Positions 1 to 5,706 of a stretch of 6,571 bases of DNA are shown piece after piece. The stretch comes from Phyllobacteriaceae bacterium (GTDB lineage: Bacteria; Pseudomonadota; Alphaproteobacteria; Rhizobiales; Devosiaceae). The translations under genes were made by a program, and so were the position numbers. How positions within the stretch are numbered: the first letter of the stretch is position 1; every line of letters begins with the position of its first letter. Where the stretch lies: the NCBI GenBank assembly GCA_012799265.1, contig JAAZLP010000144.1, positions 1 to 6,571 of the forward strand, written 5' to 3'. Under the pieces are notes generated by a model. The model did no database searches and was not told where the DNA came from. It saw nothing but the letters and a program-made list of their open reading frames with translations.

Positions 1-35
1 CCGCGATTGCTTTTGAGGAGAAGTTGGCGGCTTGA
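1..35 (+). CDS. C-terminal tail of upstream gene, probable antitoxin (partial)
   Basis: Only the last ten codons are inside the window. Read from base 3 they give AIAFEEKLAA followed by TGA at 33-35. The stop overlaps the TTG start of the next gene in the four-base string TTGA (32-35), an arrangement typical of translationally coupled gene pairs. The downstream gene is a VapC45-type PIN-like toxin, and such toxins are normally preceded by a small DUF433 (VapB45-type) antitoxin. By position and overlap this tail is therefore most likely that antitoxin, which would bind and neutralise the toxin and repress the operon. The ten residues cannot establish the family; only the open frame and the overlap are seen directly. 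Confidence 0.5.
   Translation, partial: AIAFEEKLAA
15..35 (+). promoter_or_regulatory. Ribosome binding site and TTGA stop/start overlap fixing the toxin start
   Basis: GAGGAG at 15-20 lies 11 bases before TTG at 32-34, and the shifted core GGAGAA (17-22) lies 9 bases before it. There is no ATG or GTG near the point where the family's conserved N-terminus begins; the first internal methionine is residue 82. TTG is therefore the only plausible start, and the Shine-Dalgarno sequence sits inside the last codons of the upstream gene. Confidence 0.6.
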
Positions 36-427
36 AGCTCCTCTTCGACAACAATGTGTCCCCGAAGGTCGCCAGAGCGATCGGGCAATTGTTGGACGAA
101 GGCGATGTTTCGGTGCCGTTACGTGAGAAATTCTCACAGTCGACAAGAGATGTCGAATGGATCACCGCCCTAGGCTCTGAAGGTGGCTGGGCAGTGATAT
201 CCGGGGATTTAAGGATTACCAAAAACAAGGGCGAAAGGTTAGCGTGGCTGAGTACGGACTTGGTTGGCTTCTTTATGGAGCCGGCGTTGGCCCGACTTTC
301 GCCTCGCGAACAAACCGCTCGATTGTTACTAAAGCTCCCCGATATCGAGACGCAGATCAGCCTGATATCTGGGCCTGCCCTTTTCTCGCTTCCTATCGGG
401 AATAATTCCCGACTTAAGCAAATTTAA
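32..427 (+). CDS. PIN-like domain toxin, VapC45 type (putative ribonuclease)
   Basis: This 131-residue protein opens with (M)KLLFDNNVSP, continues with REKF (31-34) and DVEWI (40-44), then GGWAVISGD (51-59) and R61-I-T-K-N65, and ends GNNSRLKQI. That order matches the PIN-like family of mycobacterial VapC45 (PIN_10/DUF5615-like), whose members act as the toxin of type II toxin-antitoxin pairs, presumably as Mg2+-dependent RNases. D6, D40/E42 and D59 are the likely acidic metal ligands and all are present, so the protein looks intact and near full family length. The start is TTG, in a TTGA overlap with the upstream gene. Codon use departs from the neighbours: 2 AGA, 2 AGG, 4 TTA, 2 CTA and 2 ATA codons in 131, which suggests horizontal acquisition. 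Family assignment is from recognised motifs; toxicity and RNA target are inferred. Confidence 0.8.
   Translation: MKLLFDNNVSPKVARAIGQLLDEGDVSVPLREKFSQSTRDVEWITALGSEGGWAVISGDLRITKNKGERLAWLSTDLVGFFMEPALARLSPREQTARLLLKLPDIETQISLISGPALFSLPIGNNSRLKQI
396..412. repeat. Inverted repeat at the convergent gene ends
   Basis: TCGGGAATAATTCCCGA is a perfect inverted repeat. As RNA it gives a 7-bp stem (TCGGGAA/TTCCCGA) with a TAA loop. It lies in the last codons of the toxin gene, just before the tail-to-tail junction with rlmJ. It is not followed by a good T-run on either strand (CTTAAGCAAATTT on +), so it is at best a weak terminator or a 3'-end stabilising hairpin. Confidence 0.35.
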
Positions 428-428
428 C

Positions 429-1277
429 TCACTCCCCTGCGACCCATTCCAGCAGCCATTTCTCGCGGCCTTCATCGCTGAGAATATCTGCGAGGACCGG
501 CAGCACTGTCCGCATTTCCTCTTCCAGCACATAGGGCGGGTTGACCACGATCATGCCCGTACCATGCAGACGCGGGGGATTGGACGGCGCGCGGATCGTG
601 AGTTCGATGCGCAGGATTTTCGGAATGCCGGTGGCTTTGAGCGCCTTGATATAGGTCGCAACCTCGGCCACGTCCTTGATGGGATACCAGAACGCGTAGG
701 TACCGCCGGGCCAGCGCTTGTGCGCCTTGGCCAGTCCCTGCGCCATGCGGTTGAACTCACCCTTTTCCTCAAAGGGTGGATCAACCAGAACCAGACCGCG
801 GTTTTCCTTCGGCGGCACATGCGTACCCAGTGCTGCCCACGCGTCGAGATGGGTGACGCGGGTCTGGAAATCACCGGCAAAGTTCTCGCGCAGCGCTTCC
901 ACATCGCTCGGATGCAGCTCCAGCGCCATCAGCCGATCCTGCTTGCGCAGCATGTGCCGGGTGATGAAGGGAGAGCCGGGATAATAGCGCAGGCCGCCGT
1001 CAGGGTTCTGCGCGCGCACCGCCTCAACATAGGGCTCAAGGAGATCCGCCGCCTCAGCGGGCAGGGGCTTTTCCATCAGCCGCTGGATGCCCTCAAGCCA
1101 TTCGCCGGTCCGCTCGGCCTGGTCGCCGTAAAGATCATAAAGCCCCACCCCCGCATGCGTATCGATCACGCGGAAGGCGGCGTCCTTGCGCATGAGATAG
1201 GCGAGGATGCGCGTCAGGATCGTGTGCTTGACGACGTCGGCAAAGTTACCGGCGTGGAAGGCGTGGCGATAATTCAC
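429..1277 (-). CDS. rlmJ: 23S rRNA (adenine(2030)-N6)-methyltransferase RlmJ
   Basis: RlmJ transfers a methyl group from S-adenosylmethionine to N6 of A2030 (E. coli numbering) in 23S rRNA. The 282-residue protein, close to E. coli RlmJ (280), begins (M)NYRHAFHAGNFADVVKH. Recognisable elements are D39-THAGVG-45 (SAM-binding loop), AERTGEWLEGI (54-64), YYPGSP (98-103), ELHPSD (120-125) and the catalytic DPPFE (166-170), a DPPF version of the DPPY amino-methyltransferase motif. S102, E120, D145 and D166 correspond to SAM or catalytic positions of the E. coli enzyme. The GTG start at 1277-1275 is preferred over the longer frame to 1394, because the extra 39 residues are unlike the family and lie entirely inside the exporter gene. 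GTGA (1277-1274) joins its start to the exporter's stop, so translation is probably coupled; AGAAGG lies about 12 bases upstream. Confidence 0.95.
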   Translation of the reverse strand: MNYRHAFHAGNFADVVKHTILTRILAYLMRKDAAFRVIDTHAGVGLYDLYGDQAERTGEWLEGIQRLMEKPLPAEAADLLEPYVEAVRAQNPDGGLRYYPGSPFITRHMLRKQDRLMALELHPSDVEALRENFAGDFQTRVTHLDAWAALGTHVPPKENRGLVLVDPPFEEKGEFNRMAQGLAKAHKRWPGGTYAFWYPIKDVAEVATYIKALKATGIPKILRIELTIRAPSNPPRLHGTGMIVVNPPYVLEEEMRTVLPVLADILSDEGREKWLLEWVAGE

Positions 1278-1924
1278 GAGGCTTTTGTGCCTTCTGCAAA
1301 GAGGATGGTGGCGGCAAAGGCCATGAAGATGGCCGCAAAGCTCCAGTTGAGCGTCTTGCCGACCCATTCGTTCTTGAGCGTCTTTACCAGCCACTCGGCC
1401 AGCAACACGGTCGCGATCACCACCGGCAACGAGACGATGACAAACTCAACGCCAAGGAACAGCAGCTTCCCCGCCGCGGCCGGATCACCGGCTGAGACAA
1501 ATTGCGGCAGGAAGGTCACGAAGAACAAAGCCACCTTGGGATTGGTGAGGTTGATGCCGAGGCCGGTCAGATAGGACTGCTTGAGGCTGGGCGTCTTGCC
1601 GCCTTCCTTGACCACCAGAATGCCGCCGCCCGAGCGCACCGCCTGGATGGCAAGCCACACCAGATAGAGCGCGCCGACGATCTTCAATGCCCAGAAAGCT
1701 GCGGGTGCCGTGACGATCAGCACCGAAATCCCGAAGGCGACCAGCGTTGTATGGACGGCAATGCCGGTTATCGCGCCCAGCACGGTGGCAAAGCCATGGC
1801 TGCGGCCAAAGTTCATGGTGCGCGACACAAAGAGTGCCATGTCGGGCCCCGGCGTAATGGCAAGGGCCAGGCCCGCCAGAGCAAAAGCCAGAATGACGGG
1901 AAGGTCAGGTATGAAGGAGGGCAT
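1274..1924 (-). CDS. LysE/RhtB family exporter (amino acid or metabolite efflux)
   Basis: This 216-residue, strongly hydrophobic inner-membrane protein has about six predicted membrane segments (roughly residues 8-28, 44-66, 68-92, 118-140, 152-178 and 192-211). It carries the family signature ITPGPDM near the N-terminus (23-29), GALYLVWLA (84-92) and NLTNPKVALFF (125-135). LysE/RhtB proteins export amino acids such as lysine, homoserine, threonine or leucine, driven by the proton gradient; the substrate cannot be told from sequence. The start is the first ATG after an in-frame TAG three codons upstream, and no clear Shine-Dalgarno precedes it (the upstream bases read GACCTCC). A near-leaderless transcript is therefore possible. 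It is the first gene of a two-gene operon, its TGA overlapping the rlmJ GTG, and is divergent from argG. A functional link to arginine is conceivable but not shown. Confidence 0.92.
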   Translation of the reverse strand: MPSFIPDLPVILAFALAGLALAITPGPDMALFVSRTMNFGRSHGFATVLGAITGIAVHTTLVAFGISVLIVTAPAAFWALKIVGALYLVWLAIQAVRSGGGILVVKEGGKTPSLKQSYLTGLGINLTNPKVALFFVTFLPQFVSAGDPAAAGKLLFLGVEFVIVSLPVVIATVLLAEWLVKTLKNEWVGKTLNWSFAAIFMAFAATILFAEGTKAS

Positions 1925-2034
1925 GGAGGTCTAGGCTCAAGATTCTTGGCTCGGACAATTGCACCAAAGCGCCTCTCTGACTAGGGTGCGCCCGAATTGC
2001 GGGGCAGGGCCCCAACAGACGAGCGTGAACAATC
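1925..2034. other. Divergent intergenic region between exporter operon and argG
   Basis: These 110 bp must hold promoters for both directions. The region contains a small GC-rich hairpin, GGGGC-AGG-GCCCC (2001-2013), 21 bases before the argG start. The only Shine-Dalgarno-like string for argG is weak (GAG at 2021-2023, 11 bases before ATG). For the minus strand no good promoter was recognised. No convincing ArgR-type operator was seen. Confidence 0.5.
1959..1987 (+). promoter_or_regulatory. Possible weak sigma70-type promoter for argG
   Basis: TTGCAC (1959-1964) and TAGGGT (1982-1987) are separated by 17 bases. Each matches the consensus at only three of six positions. Position and spacing suit argG, with a predicted transcript start near 1994, but the match is poor and this is only the best candidate seen. 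Confidence 0.22.
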
Positions 2035-3258
2035 ATGGCGAATGACATCAAGAAGATCGTGCTGGCCTATTCCGGCGGTCTCGACACCTCCATCATGCTG
2101 AAGTGGCTCCAGGAGCACTATCAGGCTGAGATCGTAACCTTCACCGCCGACCTCGGTCAGGGCGAAGAGCTGGAACCGGCCCGCAAGAAGGCCGAGATGT
2201 TCGGCATCAAGGACATCCGCATCGTTGACCTGCGCGAAGAGTTTGTCCGCGACTTCGTTTTCCCGATGTTCCGCGCCAATGCGCTCTATGAAGGCCAGTA
2301 TCTGCTCGGCACCTCGATCGCCCGTCCGGTCATTGCCAAGCATCTCGTCGACATCGCCCGCGAAACCGGCGCTGACGCGATTGCCCATGGCGCTACCGGC
2401 AAGGGCAACGACCAGGTCCGTTTCGAGCTGACCGCCAATGCGCTGATGCCGGGCCTCAAGGTCATCGCCCCGTGGCGCGAATGGGACCTGCGTTCGCGCA
2501 CGGCGCTGCTCTCCTATGCCGAGCAGAACCAGATCCCGATTGCCAAGGACAAGCGCGGCGAGGCTCCGTTCTCGGTCGACGCCAACCTGCTCCATACCTC
2601 GTCCGAAGGCATGGTTCTGGAAGACCCCGCCGTGCCGTTCCCCGATTATGTGCCTCAGCGCACCGTTGATCCGGAAAAAGCTCCCGACCAGCCGGAGATC
2701 ATCACCATCGCCTTCGAAAAGGGCGACCCGGTTGCCATTAATGGCGAAAAGCTCTCGCCGGCAACGCTGCTCACCAAGCTCAATGAGCTGGGCGGCAAGC
2801 ATGGCGTTGGTCGTCTCGACCTCGTCGAAAACCGCTTTGTCGGCATGAAGTCGCGCGGCCTCTATGAAACCCCGGGCGGCACGATCCTCCTTGCCGCGCA
2901 CCGCGGCATCGAATCGATCACGCTCGACCGTGGCGAAGCCCATCTCAAGGATGAGCTGATGCCGAAATATGCAGAACTCATCTACAATGGCTTCTGGTAT
3001 TCGCCGGAGCGCGAAATGCTGCAGGCCCTGATCGACAAGAGCCAGGAATATGTGACCGGTGAAGTGACCGTGAAGCTCTATAAGGGCTCGGCGACCGTCA
3101 TCGCCCGCACCTCGCCGCATAGCCTCTATTCCATGGACCTCGTGACCTTCGAAGAAGGTGCCGTGGCCTATGACCATCACGACGCCGAAGGCTTCATCCG
3201 CCTCAACGGCCTGCGCCTCAAGACCTGGGCCGCACGGAACGAGAAGGCCAAGAGCTGA
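2035..3258 (+). CDS. argG: Argininosuccinate synthase
   Basis: ArgG joins citrulline and aspartate with ATP hydrolysis to AMP and pyrophosphate, giving argininosuccinate, the penultimate step of arginine biosynthesis; it is a cytosolic homotetramer. The 407-residue protein has the usual length for the common (about 400-residue) type. It shows the N-type PP-loop AYSGGLDTS (11-19), the GHGTGKG-like stretch AHGATGKGNDQVRFE (117-131), WREWDL (147-152) and FSVDANL further on, so the active-site elements look complete. The ATG at 2035 gives the standard MxxxIKKIVLAYSGG start; the Shine-Dalgarno is weak. The gene appears monocistronic: divergent from the exporter operon and closed by two strong hairpin terminators. 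Codon use is strongly G/C-ending, as expected for a well-expressed housekeeping gene. A 453-codon open frame on the opposite strand is a composition artefact. Confidence 0.98.
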   Translation: MANDIKKIVLAYSGGLDTSIMLKWLQEHYQAEIVTFTADLGQGEELEPARKKAEMFGIKDIRIVDLREEFVRDFVFPMFRANALYEGQYLLGTSIARPVIAKHLVDIARETGADAIAHGATGKGNDQVRFELTANALMPGLKVIAPWREWDLRSRTALLSYAEQNQIPIAKDKRGEAPFSVDANLLHTSSEGMVLEDPAVPFPDYVPQRTVDPEKAPDQPEIITIAFEKGDPVAINGEKLSPATLLTKLNELGGKHGVGRLDLVENRFVGMKSRGLYETPGGTILLAAHRGIESITLDRGEAHLKDELMPKYAELIYNGFWYSPEREMLQALIDKSQEYVTGEVTVKLYKGSATVIARTSPHSLYSMDLVTFEEGAVAYDHHDAEGFIRLNGLRLKTWAARNEKAKS

Positions 3259-3273
3259 TTTCATCAGCTTTTT
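3253..3273 (+). terminator. Intrinsic terminator 1 of argG
   Basis: AGCTGAT (3253-3259), loop TTC, ATCAGCT (3263-3269) form a 7-bp stem followed by a run of five T (3269-3273). The left arm includes the last serine codon and the TGA stop of argG, so the terminator begins inside the gene. Confidence 0.7.
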
Positions 3274-3281
3274 CGGATCGC

Positions 3282-3310
3282 AAAAGGCGCCCCTCATGGG
3301 CGCCTTTTTT
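3282..3310. terminator. Strong intrinsic terminator 2 of argG (bidirectional shape)
   Basis: AAAAGGCGCCC (3282-3292), loop CTCAT, and GGGCGCCTTTT (3298-3308) form an 11-bp stem. Its GC core is flanked by A-run and T-run, with six T at 3305-3310. This is a textbook Rho-independent terminator for argG. The A-run on the 5' side makes it able to act on the minus strand too, although no minus-strand gene ends here. Confidence 0.9.
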
Positions 3311-3312
3311 GA

Positions 3313-3329
3313 CTCAAACCGGATTTGAG
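3313..3329. repeat. Third small inverted repeat after argG
   Basis: CTCAAA (3313-3318) and TTTGAG (3324-3329) form a 6-bp stem around CCGGA, three bases after the T-run of terminator 2. There is no T-run behind it, and its right arm overlaps the candidate -35 element at 3325-3330. It could be an operator rather than an RNA hairpin, or chance. Confidence 0.35.
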
Positions 3330-3353
3330 GGGCGTTCGTCAACGTGCTACACT
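3325..3353 (+). promoter_or_regulatory. Candidate sigma70-type promoter for the GGDEF-EAL gene
   Basis: TTGAGG (3325-3330) and TACACT (3348-3353) are separated by 17 bases, and each matches four of six consensus positions. A transcript would start near 3360, leaving a leader of about 105 bases. That leader contains the palindrome at 3387-3396 and the CtrA-type box at 3403-3417. The assignment rests on consensus and spacing only. Confidence 0.45.
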
Positions 3354-3386
3354 GAAGGGCGCATCATACCAGCGCGCAAACTTTCC

Positions 3387-3396
3387 GTATCGATAC
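3387..3396. repeat. 10-bp perfect palindrome upstream of the GGDEF-EAL gene
   Basis: GTATCGATAC is a perfect palindrome six bases upstream of the CtrA-type box. It could be half of a larger regulator site, but with only ten bases chance is also likely. Confidence 0.25.
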
Positions 3397-3402
3397 AGAG
3401 CC

Positions 3403-3424
3403 TTAAGTGCCCGTTAAGTGGCCG
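3403..3424 (+). promoter_or_regulatory. CtrA-type box TTAA-N7-TTAA, within an 11-bp tandem repeat
   Basis: TTAA at 3403-3406 and TTAA at 3414-3417 are spaced by exactly seven bases, the core of the CtrA binding consensus TTAA-N7-TTAA of alphaproteobacteria. The site lies inside an 11-bp direct repeat, TTAAGTGCCCG then TTAAGTGGCCG, so the two copies sit one helical turn apart. It is 48 bases before the ATG of the c-di-GMP gene. At about 60 % GC the motif is expected roughly 0.02 times per window of this size. CtrA controls cell-cycle, motility and c-di-GMP genes in this class, so the location makes sense. Activation at a second promoter or blocking of the promoter at 3325-3353 are both possible. 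Confidence 0.55.
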
Positions 3425-3465
3425 TCACTAGTCTCCCGGTCGTCCTATGGACTGAGGGGTAATTC

Positions 3466-5592
3466 ATGGGGTCGAACAAGACCGCGCATTTAGGGGAAGT
3501 GGCCGAGACGCTGCTGCTCGACGCAGCGCTCGAAAACATTCCCTATGGGTTCTGCGTCTGGTCTCCCCAGTTCCGCCTGGTGATGTGGAACAAGCATTAT
3601 CGCGACCTCTATGGTTTTGCCGAGGATGCCATCCATCGCGGCATGACGCTTGAGGATGTGATTCACCTCTCCGTGCGTCTGGGAAACCATCCCGGACAGA
3701 CTGCTGAGAATTTCTACGAACATTACACCAATGAGCTGCTGTCAAACCGCAGCGGTACCCGCTCCAAAAGCCAGGAAGTGGTGCATGGCGGCCGTATCGT
3801 AGAGACAGCCTATATCTATTCCGATCGCCTCGGCTGGGTTGTGACCCATGAGGATATCACCGATGAAATTGCCCGCTCGGAAAGCCAGCAGAAGCGCAAG
3901 CTCGAACTCGAACGGCAGAACATCCGCCTCGACGCCGCCGTCAACAATATCTCCATCGGCCTCTGCATGATGGACGCGCGCGGGCGCCTCGTCATCTGCA
4001 ACGAGCCCTATGCGCGCATCTACAACCTGCCGGTGCAATTGCTGCGCCCCGGCACGCAGCTCGAAGACATCCTCTCCCATCTTTTCGATATGGGCATGAG
4101 TTCGGGCACGACACGGGAAGAATATATCGCCTGGCGCCGCGAGGTCATTTCCAAGCGCGAATATGGCAAGAACATTCACGAGCTCAATGGCCGCACCATC
4201 CTGATGCAGCACCATCCGATGAAGGATGGCGGCTGGGTCTCGACCCATGAGGACATCACCGAGCAGCGTCAGGCGGAAGCCCGTATCCAGCATCTGGCGC
4301 GCCATGATGCGCTGACAGACCTGCCCAATCGCATCGAATTCCTCGAGCAGATGGCGCGTACCGAATCCGGGCTCAAGCGCGGCGAGATGGCCGCCGTGCT
4401 CTATATCGACCTTGATCACTTCAAGGCCGTCAACGACACGCTGGGCCACGCCGTGGGCGATGAGGTGATCAAGCAGGCCGCCGTGCGTCTCTGGGGCACG
4501 ACGCGCGAGACCGATCTCCTGGCCCGCCTTGGTGGCGATGAATTTGCCCTGCTGCTGCGCCCCATCGATGGGGTCGACACCGCCGCGCGAGTGGCTGACC
4601 GTATCGTTCAGGCCATGAAGGCGCCGATGAATATCGCTGGTCAGCATGTTGAGATCGGCGCTTCTGTCGGTATCGCCATCGGGCCGGGCGACGGCACCAG
4701 CACCGATCAACTGGTCAAGAATGCCGACCTCGCCCTCTACAAGGCCAAGTCCGAGGGGCGCTCGACCTATCACTTCTTTGAAGCCGGCATGGATGCCGAA
4801 CTGCAGCAGCGGCGCTCCATCGAGGCGGGCCTCCGGCTTGCCATGCAGCGCAACGAGTTGCGCCTCATGTATCAACCACTACTGGGTCTGGCGGAAAACC
4901 GGGTGACCTGCGTCGAGGCGCTGCTGCGCTGGGATCATGACGACCGTACCATATCACCCGCCGAGTTCATCCCTGTTGCCGAAGATACCGGGCTCATCGT
5001 TCCAATTGGCGAATGGGTGCTGAACGAGGCCTGCCGCATGGCAGCGACCTGGCCCTGCGCTGTGCGGGTTGCCGTCAACCTCTCCCCGGTTCAGTTCCGT
5101 CAGAAGGGTCTCGTTGATCAGGTGCGGGCCGCCCTTACCGGTGCAGGGCTCGATCCGGCGCGCCTCGAGCTCGAGATCACCGAAAGCCTGCTGCTCACCG
5201 ATAGCGAGAGCACCATTGCGGCCCTGCACGACTTGCGCGCCATGGGCGTGCGCATCTCCATGGACGATTTCGGCACCGGCTATTCCTCGCTCTCCTATCT
5301 GCGCTCCTTCCCCTTCGACAAGATCAAGATCGACCGCTCGTTCCTGCGCGATCTCACCACCCGCGCAGATAGCCAGGCCATCATCAAAGCCGTGATCGGG
5401 CTGGGTCAGTCCCTCGGCATGCTGACGACTGCCGAAGGGGTGGAAACGGAAGAGCAGCTGGCTCTGGTGCGGGAGCACGGCGTTTCGGAAGTGCAGGGTT
5501 TTCTCTTCTCGCCGCCATTGCAGCCGACGACCCTCAGCAATCTACTTCATTCCGACGCGGCCAAATTCCAGGCGCAGCAGAAGGCCTCCTGA
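3466..5592 (+). CDS. PAS-PAS-GGDEF-EAL bifunctional cyclic-di-GMP enzyme
   Basis: The 708-residue protein has no membrane segment or signal peptide and should be cytoplasmic. Two PAS_7-like sensor domains (about 19-135 and 153-268), both ending in a GWV-THEDIT block (123-132 and 256-265), are joined by a charged helix (133-156). A GGDEF diguanylate cyclase follows (about 277-437): DALTDLPNR (281-289), YIDLDHFK (313-320), RETD inhibitory site (347-350) and GGDEF (356-360), all canonical. An EAL phosphodiesterase follows (about 445-695): E484-A-L-L-R488, N538, E570/E573, D600-D601, K621, E657 and Q677, also complete. It could therefore both make and degrade c-di-GMP; which dominates is probably set by the PAS input, whose ligand is unknown. 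The ATG at 3466 has GAGGGG six bases upstream. It is likely monocistronic and possibly under CtrA control. Confidence 0.95.
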   Translation: MGSNKTAHLGEVAETLLLDAALENIPYGFCVWSPQFRLVMWNKHYRDLYGFAEDAIHRGMTLEDVIHLSVRLGNHPGQTAENFYEHYTNELLSNRSGTRSKSQEVVHGGRIVETAYIYSDRLGWVVTHEDITDEIARSESQQKRKLELERQNIRLDAAVNNISIGLCMMDARGRLVICNEPYARIYNLPVQLLRPGTQLEDILSHLFDMGMSSGTTREEYIAWRREVISKREYGKNIHELNGRTILMQHHPMKDGGWVSTHEDITEQRQAEARIQHLARHDALTDLPNRIEFLEQMARTESGLKRGEMAAVLYIDLDHFKAVNDTLGHAVGDEVIKQAAVRLWGTTRETDLLARLGGDEFALLLRPIDGVDTAARVADRIVQAMKAPMNIAGQHVEIGASVGIAIGPGDGTSTDQLVKNADLALYKAKSEGRSTYHFFEAGMDAELQQRRSIEAGLRLAMQRNELRLMYQPLLGLAENRVTCVEALLRWDHDDRTISPAEFIPVAEDTGLIVPIGEWVLNEACRMAATWPCAVRVAVNLSPVQFRQKGLVDQVRAALTGAGLDPARLELEITESLLLTDSESTIAALHDLRAMGVRISMDDFGTGYSSLSYLRSFPFDKIKIDRSFLRDLTTRADSQAIIKAVIGLGQSLGMLTTAEGVETEEQLALVREHGVSEVQGFLFSPPLQPTTLSNLLHSDAAKFQAQQKAS

Positions 5593-5624
5593 CCCCGTCC
5601 TGCCTCCTCTCAACGGCGGCTCAT

Positions 5625-5657
5625 GGAAACTGCAACCCCCGGTTGCAGAATGTTTCC
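5625..5657 (+). terminator. Extended stem-loop after the GGDEF-EAL gene, possible terminator
   Basis: CTGCAACC (5630-5637), loop CCC, and GGTTGCAG (5641-5648) form a perfect 8-bp stem. It is prolonged by GGAAA (5625-5629) pairing with TTTCC (5653-5657) across a four-base bulge AATG. It lies 32 bases after the stop codon. There is no proper T-run (the following bases read CCTTGTG), so termination may be partial, or the element may instead protect the 3' end. Confidence 0.45.
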
Positions 5658-5686
5658 TTGTGAAATCGGGCCTCATGGGTTATGCA
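5658..5686 (+). promoter_or_regulatory. Possible promoter for typA
   Basis: TTGTGA (5658-5663) and TATGCA (5681-5686) are 17 bases apart, immediately after the stem-loop. The -35 matches four of six consensus positions and the -10 three of six. If used, it would give a leader of about 130 bases that includes the inverted repeat at 5707-5747. This is a weak call. Confidence 0.25.
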
Positions 5687-5706
5687 GCGCGCGACCCTGT
5701 CGGCCC

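Noticed and set aside
414..428. Second CtrA-like site, TTAA-N6-TTAAC, at the end of the toxin gene
   Set aside because: The spacer is six bases instead of seven, and the location between convergent gene ends offers no promoter to regulate.
1278..1394. N-terminal extension of rlmJ to an upstream ATG
   Set aside because: RlmJ proteins begin at (M)xYRHAFHAGN, and the extension lies within the exporter coding sequence in another frame with no family similarity.
564..1574. 336-codon plus-strand open frame opposite rlmJ and the exporter
   Set aside because: It spans two unambiguous genes on the other strand, and its translation is low-complexity and unlike any family I recognise.
1981..3342. 453-codon open frame on the minus strand opposite argG
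   Set aside because: It mirrors argG, whose G/C third-position bias clears stops from the antisense frame. The protein has no recognisable domain, and its 5' end lies within the argG terminators.
3742..4875. 377-codon minus-strand open frame opposite the GGDEF-EAL gene
   Set aside because: It is antisense to conserved PAS and GGDEF domains and is explained by codon bias.
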